Source of the DNA: Eshraghiella sp964441705
GTDB taxonomy: Bacteria > Bacillota > Clostridia > Lachnospirales > Lachnospiraceae
Direction: 5' to 3'
Length of the DNA stretch: 64,000 nt
Assembly (NCBI GenBank): GCA_964441705.1
Contig: CAYTWF010000005.1
Location: forward strand, 1-64,000
Both the position numbers and the translations under genes were made by a program. Shown piece after piece: positions 28,128-37,164 of this stretch (positions within the stretch are counted from its first letter, which is position 1; each line of letters opens with the position of its first letter). Under the pieces are notes generated by a model. It searched no databases. It was not told the DNA's origin and saw only the letters and a program-made list of their open reading frames with translations.

Positions 28128-29302
28128 TGAGCAGACTGCATGAACAGTACTATGTTGAACTGGCAAAGCTTAACAAGCTGCTGGAGCGCAAGAATGTAAA
28201 ATCAGATTTTTATAATGGTATATTTGACAGGTATGAATATCCTGTCCTTACAAGGGAACATATTCCACTTACATGGAAATACGATTTGAATCCGGAGACT
28301 AATCCATATTTTATGGAAAGACTTGGAATTAATGCTGTAATGAATTCCGGAGCAATTAAACTGAACGGCAAATTCTATCTGGTTGCCAGAATTGAAGGCA
28401 ATGACAGAAAGTCCTTTTTTGGAATTGCAGAAAGTGACAATGGAATAGACGGCTTCCGTTTCTGGGATTATCCAATACTTCTTGATGATGTATGTCCGGA
28501 AGAAACCAATGTATATGATATGAGACTTACACAGCATGAAGATGGATATATATATGGAGTATTCTGTTCAGAAAGCAAGGATACAACAGTTAATGACCTG
28601 TCAGCCGCAGTTGCAGCCGCAGGCATTGTAAGAACTAAGGACCTGAAGAATTGGGAAAGACTTGATAACCTCGTTACCCTTAATTCCCCTCAGCAGAGAA
28701 ATGTAGTTCTCCACCCTGAGTTTGTTAATGGTAAATATGCTTTTTATACAAGACCAATGGATGATTTCATCGAGACAGGTTCAGGCGGAGGAATCGGCTT
28801 TGGATTATGTGATGATATCTGCCATGCTGTAATCGATGAAGAGAAGATGACCAGTCTTCGCAAGTACCACACTATAACAGAAGCGAAGAACGGCGCCGGC
28901 GCGCCACCAATCAAGACAGCCAAGGGCTGGATCCATATCGCACATGGAGTTCGCAACACCGCCGCCGGTCTTCGTTATGTAATATATGCTTTTGCAACAG
29001 ATCTTTTGGACCCTTCAAAGGTAATAGCCGAGCCATCAGGTCTCCTCATAGGACCAAGAGGTGAGGAACGGGTTGGAGACGTCTCCAACGTAGTATTTAC
29101 CAACGGGGCAATCGCGGATGCGGATGGAACAGTGTATATCTATTACGCATCCAGCGATACACGAATGCACGTAGCTACAACAACAGTTGATAAGCTGCTT
29201 GACTATATTTTTAACACACCTGCAGACCCTGGACGTTCAGTAGAGTGTGTGGCTCAGAGATGCCAGCTGATTAAGAATAACCTTGAGTATCTCAATAAAT
29301 AG
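28127..29302 (+). CDS. GH130 phosphorylase, subfamily 1-like (mannosylglucose phosphorylase)
   Basis: Predicted to cleave beta-1,4-mannosyl-glucose with phosphate to mannose 1-phosphate and glucose. Seen: a five-bladed propeller-type sequence, 391 residues (the longer GH130 class), with LTWKYDLNPETNPYFMERLG, NVYDMRLTQHEDGYIY and ETGSGGGIGFGLCDDICHA. Direct coupling to the epimerase gene upstream supports the mannosylglucose substrate. The subfamily call rests on length and context, not on alignment. Confidence 0.82.
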   Translation: MSRLHEQYYVELAKLNKLLERKNVKSDFYNGIFDRYEYPVLTREHIPLTWKYDLNPETNPYFMERLGINAVMNSGAIKLNGKFYLVARIEGNDRKSFFGIAESDNGIDGFRFWDYPILLDDVCPEETNVYDMRLTQHEDGYIYGVFCSESKDTTVNDLSAAVAAAGIVRTKDLKNWERLDNLVTLNSPQQRNVVLHPEFVNGKYAFYTRPMDDFIETGSGGGIGFGLCDDICHAVIDEEKMTSLRKYHTITEAKNGAGAPPIKTAKGWIHIAHGVRNTAAGLRYVIYAFATDLLDPSKVIAEPSGLLIGPRGEERVGDVSNVVFTNGAIADADGTVYIYYASSDTRMHVATTTVDKLLDYIFNTPADPGRSVECVAQRCQLIKNNLEYLNK

Positions 29303-29336
29303 ATTTCCACCGAGTGTGGAGGATTAGGAGAAAAGA

Positions 29337-30365
29337 ATGGGAAAGTATACAATGATTAGTCCTGCAGTACCTAACGTACCATGGCAGGAAAAACCGGCTG
29401 ATTTTAATGATAATGGAGCTCCTGTATGGAGATATAACGAGAACCCTATTATTGGACGTAACCCTGTAAAAGGAGTTGCAAGAATCTTCAACAGTGCAGT
29501 AATGCCGTATGAGGGTAAATTTATCGGAGTATTCCGTGGAGAGCAGACTAATGGTATTCCATATATATATCTTGGAAGAAGTGAGGATGCAATACACTGG
29601 GATATTGAAGAGAAAAAGATTGATTTCGTAGACGAGGATGGCAAACCATTCATGCCTAGATATGCATATGACCCAAGACTTGTAAAGGTTGAGGATACAT
29701 ATTATATTATCTGGTGCCAGGATTTCTACGGAGCAGCAATTGGTATGGCTAAGACCACAGATTTCAAGACCTTTGTAAGACTTGAGAATCCGTTTATTCC
29801 TTTTAACCGTAATGCAGTTCTTTTCCCAAGAAAGATTAATGGCAATTACGTAATGCTGTCACGTCCGTCAGACAGTGGACATACACCATTTGGTGATATT
29901 TTCTTAAGTGAAAGTCCTGACCTTGTATACTGGGGCAAGCACAGACATGTTATGGGCAAAGGCAACGAATGGTGGGAATCACTTAAAATCGGTGGTGGTG
30001 CAACACCTATTGAGACCTCAGAGGGATGGCTTCTGTTCTACCATGGTGTAAGCGGAACCTGTAACGGATATGTATATTCAATCGGTGGAGCAATTCTTGA
30101 TATAGATAATCCATCTGTTGTAAAATACAGATGTGAGACCTTCCTTTTAACACCTGAGCAGTGGTTTGAGGAGAGAGGCTTCGTACCTAATGTATGCTTC
30201 CCATGTGCAACCATCCATGATTCACAGAGCGGTAAGATTGCAATATATTATGGCGCAGCAGACAGCTATGTAGGTCTTGCCTTTACAACTCTTGATGAGA
30301 TTGTTGATTATATTAAGGACCACAGCGTTGTAACAGAGATGGATACAGAAATAGGAAAAAGATAA
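29337..30365 (+). CDS. GH130 phosphorylase, subfamily 2-like (beta-1,4-manno-oligosaccharide phosphorylase)
   Basis: Predicted to remove single mannose units from manno-oligosaccharides as mannose 1-phosphate. Seen: NPIIGRNPVKGVARIFNSAV, AYDPRLVKVEDTYYIIWCQD, SRPSDSGHTPFGDIFLSESP and IGGGATPIETSEGWLLFYHG, all typical of GH130. At 342 residues it is the shorter class. GGAGAA lies ahead of the ATG. It works with the preceding epimerase and phosphorylase in one pathway. Confidence 0.85.
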   Translation: MGKYTMISPAVPNVPWQEKPADFNDNGAPVWRYNENPIIGRNPVKGVARIFNSAVMPYEGKFIGVFRGEQTNGIPYIYLGRSEDAIHWDIEEKKIDFVDEDGKPFMPRYAYDPRLVKVEDTYYIIWCQDFYGAAIGMAKTTDFKTFVRLENPFIPFNRNAVLFPRKINGNYVMLSRPSDSGHTPFGDIFLSESPDLVYWGKHRHVMGKGNEWWESLKIGGGATPIETSEGWLLFYHGVSGTCNGYVYSIGGAILDIDNPSVVKYRCETFLLTPEQWFEERGFVPNVCFPCATIHDSQSGKIAIYYGAADSYVGLAFTTLDEIVDYIKDHSVVTEMDTEIGKR

Positions 30366-30386
30366 AAATATATAAAAATTATATGG

Positions 30387-30408
30387 TTGGCCTGCTTATG
30401 CAGGCCAA
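30387..30408 (+). other. Intercistronic hairpin
   Basis: A perfect 9-bp stem (30387-30395 with 30400-30408) around TTAT. No T run follows, so an RNA-stabilising or processing role is more likely than termination. Confidence 0.6.
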
Positions 30409-30433
30409 TTGTAACTTTAGAAGGGAGATTATT

Positions 30434-31483
30434 ATGTTAATTTTGCCTGATAATCAATTAATCAGCTACAGCGGAAGAATAGATTTTGATAATCCAAGGG
30501 AGCCTGTATTCGTATATCCCTGCAGCAGTATAACTGTTAAATTCACAGGAACATATATAAAAGCAATAATATCAAATAGGAATCAATACTGGGATAATTA
30601 CCTGGGTTACATTATAGATGGTGAGCAAAAGAAAATAAAGCTTCCAAAAAACGGAAAAGATACAATAATACTTGCTGAAACACTTGCTGATACAGTGCAT
30701 GAAATGATATTATTTAAGAGAATGGATTCATGCCATATTTTTACGTTTTTTGGATTAGAGATTGAAGATGGAGCACAGCTCCTCCCGCCACCACCAAAGC
30801 CGTCTCGTAAGATTGAGGTCTTTGGTGACAGTGTATCTGCAGGCGAAGTGTCAGAAGCAGTTGAATATGTAGGAAAAGCAGACCCTGAGCACAATGGAGA
30901 GTATTCTAACAGCTGGTATTCATATGCATGGATGACAGCAAGAAAGCTGAATGCCGAGATTCATGACACAGCACAGGGTGGCATTCCGTTGCTGGATGGA
31001 ACAGGCTGGTTTGATGACCCGCATTTTCTGGGAATGGAAAGCACATATGATAAGCTTGAGTACAACCCTGGACTTCCACCAGTGAAGCCTTGGGACTTTT
31101 CCCGTTATACACCTGATGTGGTAATAATTGCCCTTGGACAGAATGATAATCACCCTGAGGATTACATGGCAGAGGATTATAATTGTGAAAAGGCGCAGCA
31201 TTGGAGACATGAATACAGAGCCTTTGTTGAAAAGCTTCTTGCGGTATATCCGAATGCAGAGTTTATTCTTGCAACAACAATATTAAGACATGATGCCAGC
31301 TGGGACCAGTCAATCGACCAGGTATGCACAGAGATGAATAACCCTCACGTACATCATTTCTTATATTCAAAGAATGGGGATGGAACAGACGGACATATAA
31401 GAATACCTGAGGCAGAGGTGATGTCAGATGAACTGGCAGCGTATATCACGTCTCTTGGGAAAGAAATCTGGAAGGAGGCATAA
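30434..31483 (+). CDS. CE2-type acetyl esterase (SGNH)
   Basis: Predicted to strip O-acetyl groups from imported manno-oligosaccharides. Seen: an N-terminal beta-sandwich of about 115 residues (YSGRIDFDNPREPVFVYPCS, SITVKFTGTYIKAIISN) followed by an SGNH hydrolase with the nucleophile Ser in EVFGDSVSAGE, the LGQND block III Asn, and a C-terminal DGH segment. That domain order is the CE2 layout. It is 349 residues with no signal peptide. ATG 30434 is chosen for AGGGAG 6 bases ahead. Confidence 0.8.
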   Translation: MLILPDNQLISYSGRIDFDNPREPVFVYPCSSITVKFTGTYIKAIISNRNQYWDNYLGYIIDGEQKKIKLPKNGKDTIILAETLADTVHEMILFKRMDSCHIFTFFGLEIEDGAQLLPPPPKPSRKIEVFGDSVSAGEVSEAVEYVGKADPEHNGEYSNSWYSYAWMTARKLNAEIHDTAQGGIPLLDGTGWFDDPHFLGMESTYDKLEYNPGLPPVKPWDFSRYTPDVVIIALGQNDNHPEDYMAEDYNCEKAQHWRHEYRAFVEKLLAVYPNAEFILATTILRHDASWDQSIDQVCTEMNNPHVHHFLYSKNGDGTDGHIRIPEAEVMSDELAAYITSLGKEIWKEA

Positions 31484-31486
31484 CAA

Positions 31487-32602
31487 TTGAAATACAATAT
31501 CAATCCGGAAAATGGTATGGCTAACAGAGGCAGCTGGTACAGAATGAAGAGGCTTATGAAGCGTGCCCAGAATGGTGACAATATAACAATATGCTGTCTT
31601 GGAGGTTCAATTACCCAGGGCAGTCTTGCAAGCAGCCAGGAGCTTTGCTACGCATCCCGTGTTGCAAAGTGGTGGAGGGATACCTTCCCAAAGGCAAAGA
31701 TTAAATTCATCAATGCCGGGATTGGGGCAACTGATTCACAGCTTGGATGTGCAAGGGCGGACAGCGATGTACTTGCCCATAAGCCGGACTTTGTCAGCAT
31801 AGAGTTCTCAGTCAATGATGACCCGAATGAGCATTATTTTGAGACCTATGAGGGACTTGTCCGCAAGATATATGGTGCAGAATGTGAGCCTGCGGTTATG
31901 ATTATTCACAATGTATTTTATCATAATGGCGGCAATTCACAGATATACCATGGGGCAGTGGCAAGACATTATGAAATTCCATCTGTAAGCATGCAGAGCT
32001 GCATATATCCTGAGGTTGTGGCAGGCAGAATACCTAACAGGGAGATAACACCCGATGACCTTCATCCTAATGATGATGGACATGAGCTTGTTGCCGGAGT
32101 GGTAACATATTTTCTTGAGAAGGTTCTTGCGGCAGTGGACGAGCCTGAGGAGGAAGCACCAGAGCTTAAGGCACCGCTTACAGCTAACGAATATGAGCAC
32201 TCAGCAAGGTACCAGAATTATAATTATGAACCAGAGCTTAATGGCTTTGTAAAAGATGAATCCATGCAAAAAGACATTACAGACTGCTTTAAACGCGGCT
32301 GGAAGGCTTCGAAGCTTGGGGATAAAATTACCTTTGAGGTTGAAGGCAGGGGCGTTGCAGTGCAGTACTGTAAGACAATCAGGAAGCCTGCACCTGTTGC
32401 AGAGGTTGTAGTCGATGACAATAAGGATAAGGCGGTAAGGCTTGACGCTAATTTTGATGAGACCTGGGGTGATAAGCTCCAGCTTGACACAATAGCCGAG
32501 AGACTGGATAACAGACCGCACAAGGTGGAGATTACCATAGTGGAGACACATGATGGAGATGTATCACCTTTTAACCTTATATCAGTTATAGGCTCGTACT
32601 AA
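31487..32602 (+). CDS. CE17-type acetyl esterase with C-terminal binding module
   Basis: Second SGNH esterase of the locus. Seen: SGNH domain at residues 1-215 with the nucleophile motif CCLGGSITQGSL, IEFSVNDDP and the catalytic Asp/His in TPDDLHPNDDGHEL; a C-terminal beta-sandwich (about 230-371, ITFEVEGRGVAVQYCKTIRK) resembles a CBM35-like module. This matches the mannan esterase class CE17 known from Roseburia. The start is TTG 31487, supported by AAGGAGG 8 bases upstream that overlaps the previous gene's end. A CE2/CE17 pair together removes acetyls at different positions. Confidence 0.78.
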   Translation: MKYNINPENGMANRGSWYRMKRLMKRAQNGDNITICCLGGSITQGSLASSQELCYASRVAKWWRDTFPKAKIKFINAGIGATDSQLGCARADSDVLAHKPDFVSIEFSVNDDPNEHYFETYEGLVRKIYGAECEPAVMIIHNVFYHNGGNSQIYHGAVARHYEIPSVSMQSCIYPEVVAGRIPNREITPDDLHPNDDGHELVAGVVTYFLEKVLAAVDEPEEEAPELKAPLTANEYEHSARYQNYNYEPELNGFVKDESMQKDITDCFKRGWKASKLGDKITFEVEGRGVAVQYCKTIRKPAPVAEVVVDDNKDKAVRLDANFDETWGDKLQLDTIAERLDNRPHKVEITIVETHDGDVSPFNLISVIGSY

Positions 32603-32668
32603 TTTAATATATGCATCCTGGGGTCTAAGGGGTAGTCCTAATACGATTACAATAGAAGGAGAATGTAT

Positions 32669-34833
32669 ATGGGTAAAAACACTCGTACGCCTAAGGGCAA
32701 AAAAACAAAAGAAGAAAAACAACTTAATAAAAAGAAAATTAAAAATGAGGTAGAGCAGTCTCTTAAGGCTGCAAAGGCTATTAAAAAAACAAGAACAGGA
32801 AAGATTGCATACACTCTTATTGGCGCCTTTCTTGTTCCGGTAGTACTTATTATTTTACTTGGAGTGCTGTCCTATGCAACAGCATCCAAAAATACCAAGC
32901 AGCAGTATGAGCAGTCTGTGACTGGAACGGTTACAACTGTAAGCGATTACTGCAAGCTGTTGTGCACAACAATTGAGAATAAGGTAACAGAGCTTACATC
33001 CAATGAATCTGTTACTTCCTATTATTCCAAATATGTTGGAGCCACTGATTCCGATGCCATGAGCCTTCAAAGAGAGGTTCAGAAGCTTTTGACAACAGCT
33101 AAAGGAAGCTATACATATATCTACAGCTACAGTGTATTTTCAGATAAGGGTGGTAATCTGACCTCGTCATCAGGACAGTTCCCGTTATCAGCCTACAATG
33201 ATTTTATGGCTACTGATGAGGCTGGGGAAATTACCAGTGTTCAGGGTGTGTGGACAGGCTACCATGCATTTGTAGACCAGACACTGAATATGTCTACAGA
33301 TTCCTATGGACTTGCTTACACCAAAAANNNNNNNNNNAAAAGCTTATCAGAGGTACGGGATTCATGGTATTTGATATCTCCCGTGAGCAGATTACAGATA
33401 TGCTTACAGCAATGGAACAGGGTGACGGCTCATTTTCAGCTATTGTGACACCGGATGGCAGAGAGCTTGTTGTAACTGCAGATGGTGTACTTTCAGAGTC
33501 AGACAGCAGAATCTTCCTTGAAAGTGATTTCATTGGAGATGCCACTGGAGCTAAGGAAGAGGGAAGTGAATATGTAACAAAGGATGGAGCCAAATATCTT
33601 TTTACATACTCACCGGTAGGCAATACAGGACTTATTGTATGCTCACTTGTTCCTAATTCAACAATTCAGTCCGCAGCATCAGGTATTAGAAATGTAACAA
33701 TTTTTGTTGTTGTTCTTGCCTGTATCATATCAATAGGAATTGGTCTTGTAATTGCCAGAAACATAGGCTTTGAGGTTAAAAAATTCACAAAGTCCATGGA
33801 AAAGGTATCTGAAGGAGATTTTACAACTCTTTTTGATTCTAAGAGAAGGGATGAGTTCAAGAGCCTGACCCTTGGAATGACAGATATGCTTGGCAATGTC
33901 AGGGAAATTGTTGAGAATATGAAGAATTTCTGTAATGAGGTTAATACCTCTGCAGACGGCGTTTCAACCACTGCCAGAACCATGGCTGAATCCATGGAGA
34001 ATATTAATCTTGCAATGGATGAGGTTGCCCAGGGCGTTATTACCCAGGCTCAGGATACAGAGAAGAGCCTTGGAAAAATGTCCGAATTCTCAGAAAAACT
34101 TAACAGTGTATTTGATGATACCAATAAAATGTCAGAAAGCTCTGATTCAGCAATGAAGGCTGTTGAGTCAGGCAAAACAAGAATTACAGAGCTTAGTGAA
34201 AAGTCAGCGGCAGCAGCCGAAATGACTCAGACACTTGTAACGGATATTGGAGAGGTAGATGCGCATTCAGGCAATATTGGCAGCATCGTTGAGACAATTA
34301 ATGCTATTGCGGCTCAGACCAATCTTTTATCACTGAATGCTTCTATTGAAGCAGCAAGAGCGGGCGAGGCAGGAAGAGGCTTTGCTGTTGTTGCAGAGGA
34401 GATTCGTAATCTTGCTGAGCAGTCAGCTCAGGCAGGTATGCAGATAAGCGGAATCGTTGGTACAATTCAGAATAAGACCAGAGAGACTGCACAATGTGCG
34501 AAACAGACGGAAGGATTTCTTCAGGAACAGTCAGATTCCATTGAGGGAACAATCGAGGCATTCAGACACATTGCCGAGAATGTTGAGCAGATGGTTAATA
34601 TCCTTAAAATTGTCTCTGACAATATGTCATCAATGGTAGACAACAAGGATACAGTATTAGAATCAATTGAGAACATTGCATCTATTTCCCAGGAAACAGC
34701 TGCATCCACACAGGAGGTAACCGCAACAGTTACGGCACAGCTTGAAGAGGCTAACAGACTTGCAGCAGCGGCTGCCAAGCTAAGCAGTGATGTTACCATG
34801 GTCAATGACAAAATGAACAGATTTACAGTATAA
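32669..34833 (+). CDS. Methyl-accepting chemotaxis protein (interrupted by an assembly gap)
   Basis: Chemoreceptor. Seen: a Lys-rich cytoplasmic start, a membrane helix (IAYTLIGAFLVPVVLIILLG), an outer Cache-type sensing domain, a second helix (NVTIFVVVLACIISIGIGLV), a HAMP segment and a full signalling hairpin (AIAAQTNLLSLNASIEAARA, EAGRGFAVVAEEIRNLAEQS). Ten N at 33328-33337 lie in the sensing domain, and the two sides are in different frames, so the true gap length must differ from 10 by 1 modulo 3. ATG 32669 is chosen for AAGGAG 7 bases ahead. Its place between mannan esterases and GH1 suggests sensing of mannan breakdown products (inference). Confidence 0.85.
33328..33337. other. Assembly gap (10 N)
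   Basis: A run of ten N flanked by A runs on both sides (AAAAA before, AAAA after), probably a scaffold join of arbitrary length. The apparent frame break in the chemoreceptor is caused by this join. Confidence 0.97.
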
Positions 34834-34859
34834 GTATACACAGCCGGGAGGATAACGAT

Positions 34860-37163
34860 ATGTTTCAAAAAGATTTTGTGTGGGGCGTTGCAAGCAGCGC
34901 CTACCAGATAGAAGGACGAGAGGAGAATGATGGAGCAGGCAAGTGCATCTGGGATACCTTTACCGAACAGGGTAGAATCCTTGATGGAAGCAGTGCCAGG
35001 CTGGCATGTGATAATATGCACAGCTATAAGGAAGATTATGCTCTGATGAAAACTCTTGGAGTGAAGGCATATCGTTTTTCCCTGAGCTGGTCAAGAATTC
35101 TTCCGGAAGGAACCGGAAGAGTTAACGAAAAAGCGATAAAAATGTACCGTGATATGATTCTTGAGATGAAAAAGAACGGTATTGAACCATATATAACAAT
35201 GTATCACTGGGAATTCCCGCAGGCTCTCCAGGATAAAGGCGGATGGCTCAACGAGGAGGTAATCCAGTGGTTTGGCGAGTATGCCAGGGTTGTAGCAGAT
35301 AATTTTACAGATATTTGTGACAAAATTTTTACCCTTAACGAACCACAGTGCTTTGTAGGACTGGGACACCTGTCAGGTGTTCATGCTCCGGGATTGAAGC
35401 TTGGTTATAAGGATACCTTTCAGATTGCCCATAATGCACTGCGTGCACATGGACAGGCGGTAATTAATCTTAGAAAATATGCAAAGCAGGATATTAAAAT
35501 TGGCTATGCGCCAACCTGTGGAATTGCTTATCCGGCAACCGACAGTCCTGATGATATTGAGGCGGCTAAGAAGGTTCTTTTTGGCTTCTACAATCCAATT
35601 GACAACTGGACCTGGAATGTAGCATGGTTCTCGGACCCTGTTTTCCTTGGACATTATCCGGAGGAGGGACTGAAAAAATATGCGGAGTACCTTCCACAAA
35701 TCACAGCTGAGGATATGGCACTTATCAGTCAGCCTCTTGATTTTATGGGAGAAAATATATATAACGGCTACGCAATCAGAGCAGGCAGGAATGGTGAGCC
35801 TGAATTTGTGGACAGACTGCCTGGAAGTCCTAAGACGGCAGCTCAGTGGCCGGTTACCCCGGAGTGCTTTTACTGGGGACTTAAATTTATAACAGAGAGG
35901 TATAAGCTTCCTCTTTATGTTACAGAGAATGGTATGTCCTGTCATGATATTGTGTCGGAGGATGGCTGTGTACACGACCCTAACCGTATTGAGTTCCTTG
36001 AAAGATACATAGGAGCCATGGAGAAGGCAATTGATGATGGAGCCGATGTAAGAGGCTATTTTTTGTGGACATTTCTTGATAATTTTGAGTGGGACAAGGG
36101 CTACACAGAGCGATTTGGACTTGTTCATGTGGATTTTCAGACTCAGAAAAGAACCCCAAAGGATTCTGCTTTCTGGTATAAGCGCATAATGGAATCCAAT
36201 GGCGGTGAGCTGGCAGCTAACAGACCACAGCGCAATATATTATTCATGAATCCTGTATTTACCCATAATATCTGGGGCGGAACCAAGCTTCATGAGGTAT
36301 TTGGATATGATGTGGAGGGCACAGACATTGGCGAGTGCTGGGGTGTTGCAGCCCATGAGAATGGAGACAGCACCATAAAAAATGGCAGATATAAGGGAAT
36401 GAAGCTGTCAAAATTGTGGAAAACCCAGCCGGAATTATTCGGTAATGTGGATATTGACCGTTTCCCTCTCCTTGTAAAAATAATTGATGCAAAGGATGAT
36501 TTAAGTATTCAGGTTCATCCGGATGATGCCTACGCCAAGGTTCACGAGAATGGTTCCTTTGGCAAGATGGAGTGCTGGTATATCCTTGACTGTGAGGAGG
36601 ACTCGCGTCTTGTAGTTGGACATAATGCAAGGGACAAGGCAGAACTTGCTGACATGATTCACAACGGACGCTGGAGCGATTTCATTCGTGAGATTCCAGT
36701 GAAGAAGGGTGATTTTGTCCAGATTGACCCAGGCACGGTCCATGCAATTAAGGGTGGAATTACAATTCTTGAAACACAGCAGAACAGCGATATAACCTAC
36801 AGGGTATATGATTATGACAGACTCAGCAATGGCAAGCCAAGACAGCTTCATATTGACCAGAGTATTGATGTAATAACAGTTCCTGCCAAGCCAATAGGCG
36901 ACAGTGTACGTTCTATGTCAGAGGTTGCGAAGAACCAGCTGGTACAGATGGCAAAGTGTCAGTACTATACGGTATTCAAAATCGATTTGACGGGGGAAAT
37001 GTCTTTTGAACAGACATATCCGTTCCTGATTATGACAGTGATTGAGGGAAGCGGAATTATTAACAGTCAGGTAGTAAAAAAAGGAGAACACCTTATTATT
37101 CCTGCAAAAGCCGGCATGATTAATATGATTGGCGAGATGCAGATAATAGCGTCAACTATATAA
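34860..37163 (+). CDS. Fusion: GH1 beta-glycosidase + mannose-6-phosphate isomerase (class I)
   Basis: One uninterrupted 767-residue frame with two enzymes. Residues 1-450 are a GH1 enzyme: FVWGVASSAYQIEG, acid/base Glu161 in FTLNEPQ, nucleophile Glu356 in YVTENGM, and FLWTFLDNFEWDKGYTERFG. Residues about 460-767 are a type I phosphomannose isomerase: NPVFTHNIWGGTKL, KIIDAKDDLSIQVHPDDAYA (zinc site), and DPGTVHAIKGGITILETQQN. GH1 would release glucose or mannose from the non-reducing end of gluco-manno-oligosaccharides; the isomerase makes fructose 6-phosphate from mannose 6-phosphate. Internal Met463 could also allow separate translation of the isomerase. Confidence 0.88.
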   Translation: MFQKDFVWGVASSAYQIEGREENDGAGKCIWDTFTEQGRILDGSSARLACDNMHSYKEDYALMKTLGVKAYRFSLSWSRILPEGTGRVNEKAIKMYRDMILEMKKNGIEPYITMYHWEFPQALQDKGGWLNEEVIQWFGEYARVVADNFTDICDKIFTLNEPQCFVGLGHLSGVHAPGLKLGYKDTFQIAHNALRAHGQAVINLRKYAKQDIKIGYAPTCGIAYPATDSPDDIEAAKKVLFGFYNPIDNWTWNVAWFSDPVFLGHYPEEGLKKYAEYLPQITAEDMALISQPLDFMGENIYNGYAIRAGRNGEPEFVDRLPGSPKTAAQWPVTPECFYWGLKFITERYKLPLYVTENGMSCHDIVSEDGCVHDPNRIEFLERYIGAMEKAIDDGADVRGYFLWTFLDNFEWDKGYTERFGLVHVDFQTQKRTPKDSAFWYKRIMESNGGELAANRPQRNILFMNPVFTHNIWGGTKLHEVFGYDVEGTDIGECWGVAAHENGDSTIKNGRYKGMKLSKLWKTQPELFGNVDIDRFPLLVKIIDAKDDLSIQVHPDDAYAKVHENGSFGKMECWYILDCEEDSRLVVGHNARDKAELADMIHNGRWSDFIREIPVKKGDFVQIDPGTVHAIKGGITILETQQNSDITYRVYDYDRLSNGKPRQLHIDQSIDVITVPAKPIGDSVRSMSEVAKNQLVQMAKCQYYTVFKIDLTGEMSFEQTYPFLIMTVIEGSGIINSQVVKKGEHLIIPAKAGMINMIGEMQIIASTI

Positions 37164-37164
37164 T

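Noticed and set aside
32663..34833. Two overlapping chemoreceptor frames that look like a frameshifted pseudogene
   Set aside because: The frame change coincides exactly with the run of ten N; it is an assembly join, and the domains on both sides are intact.
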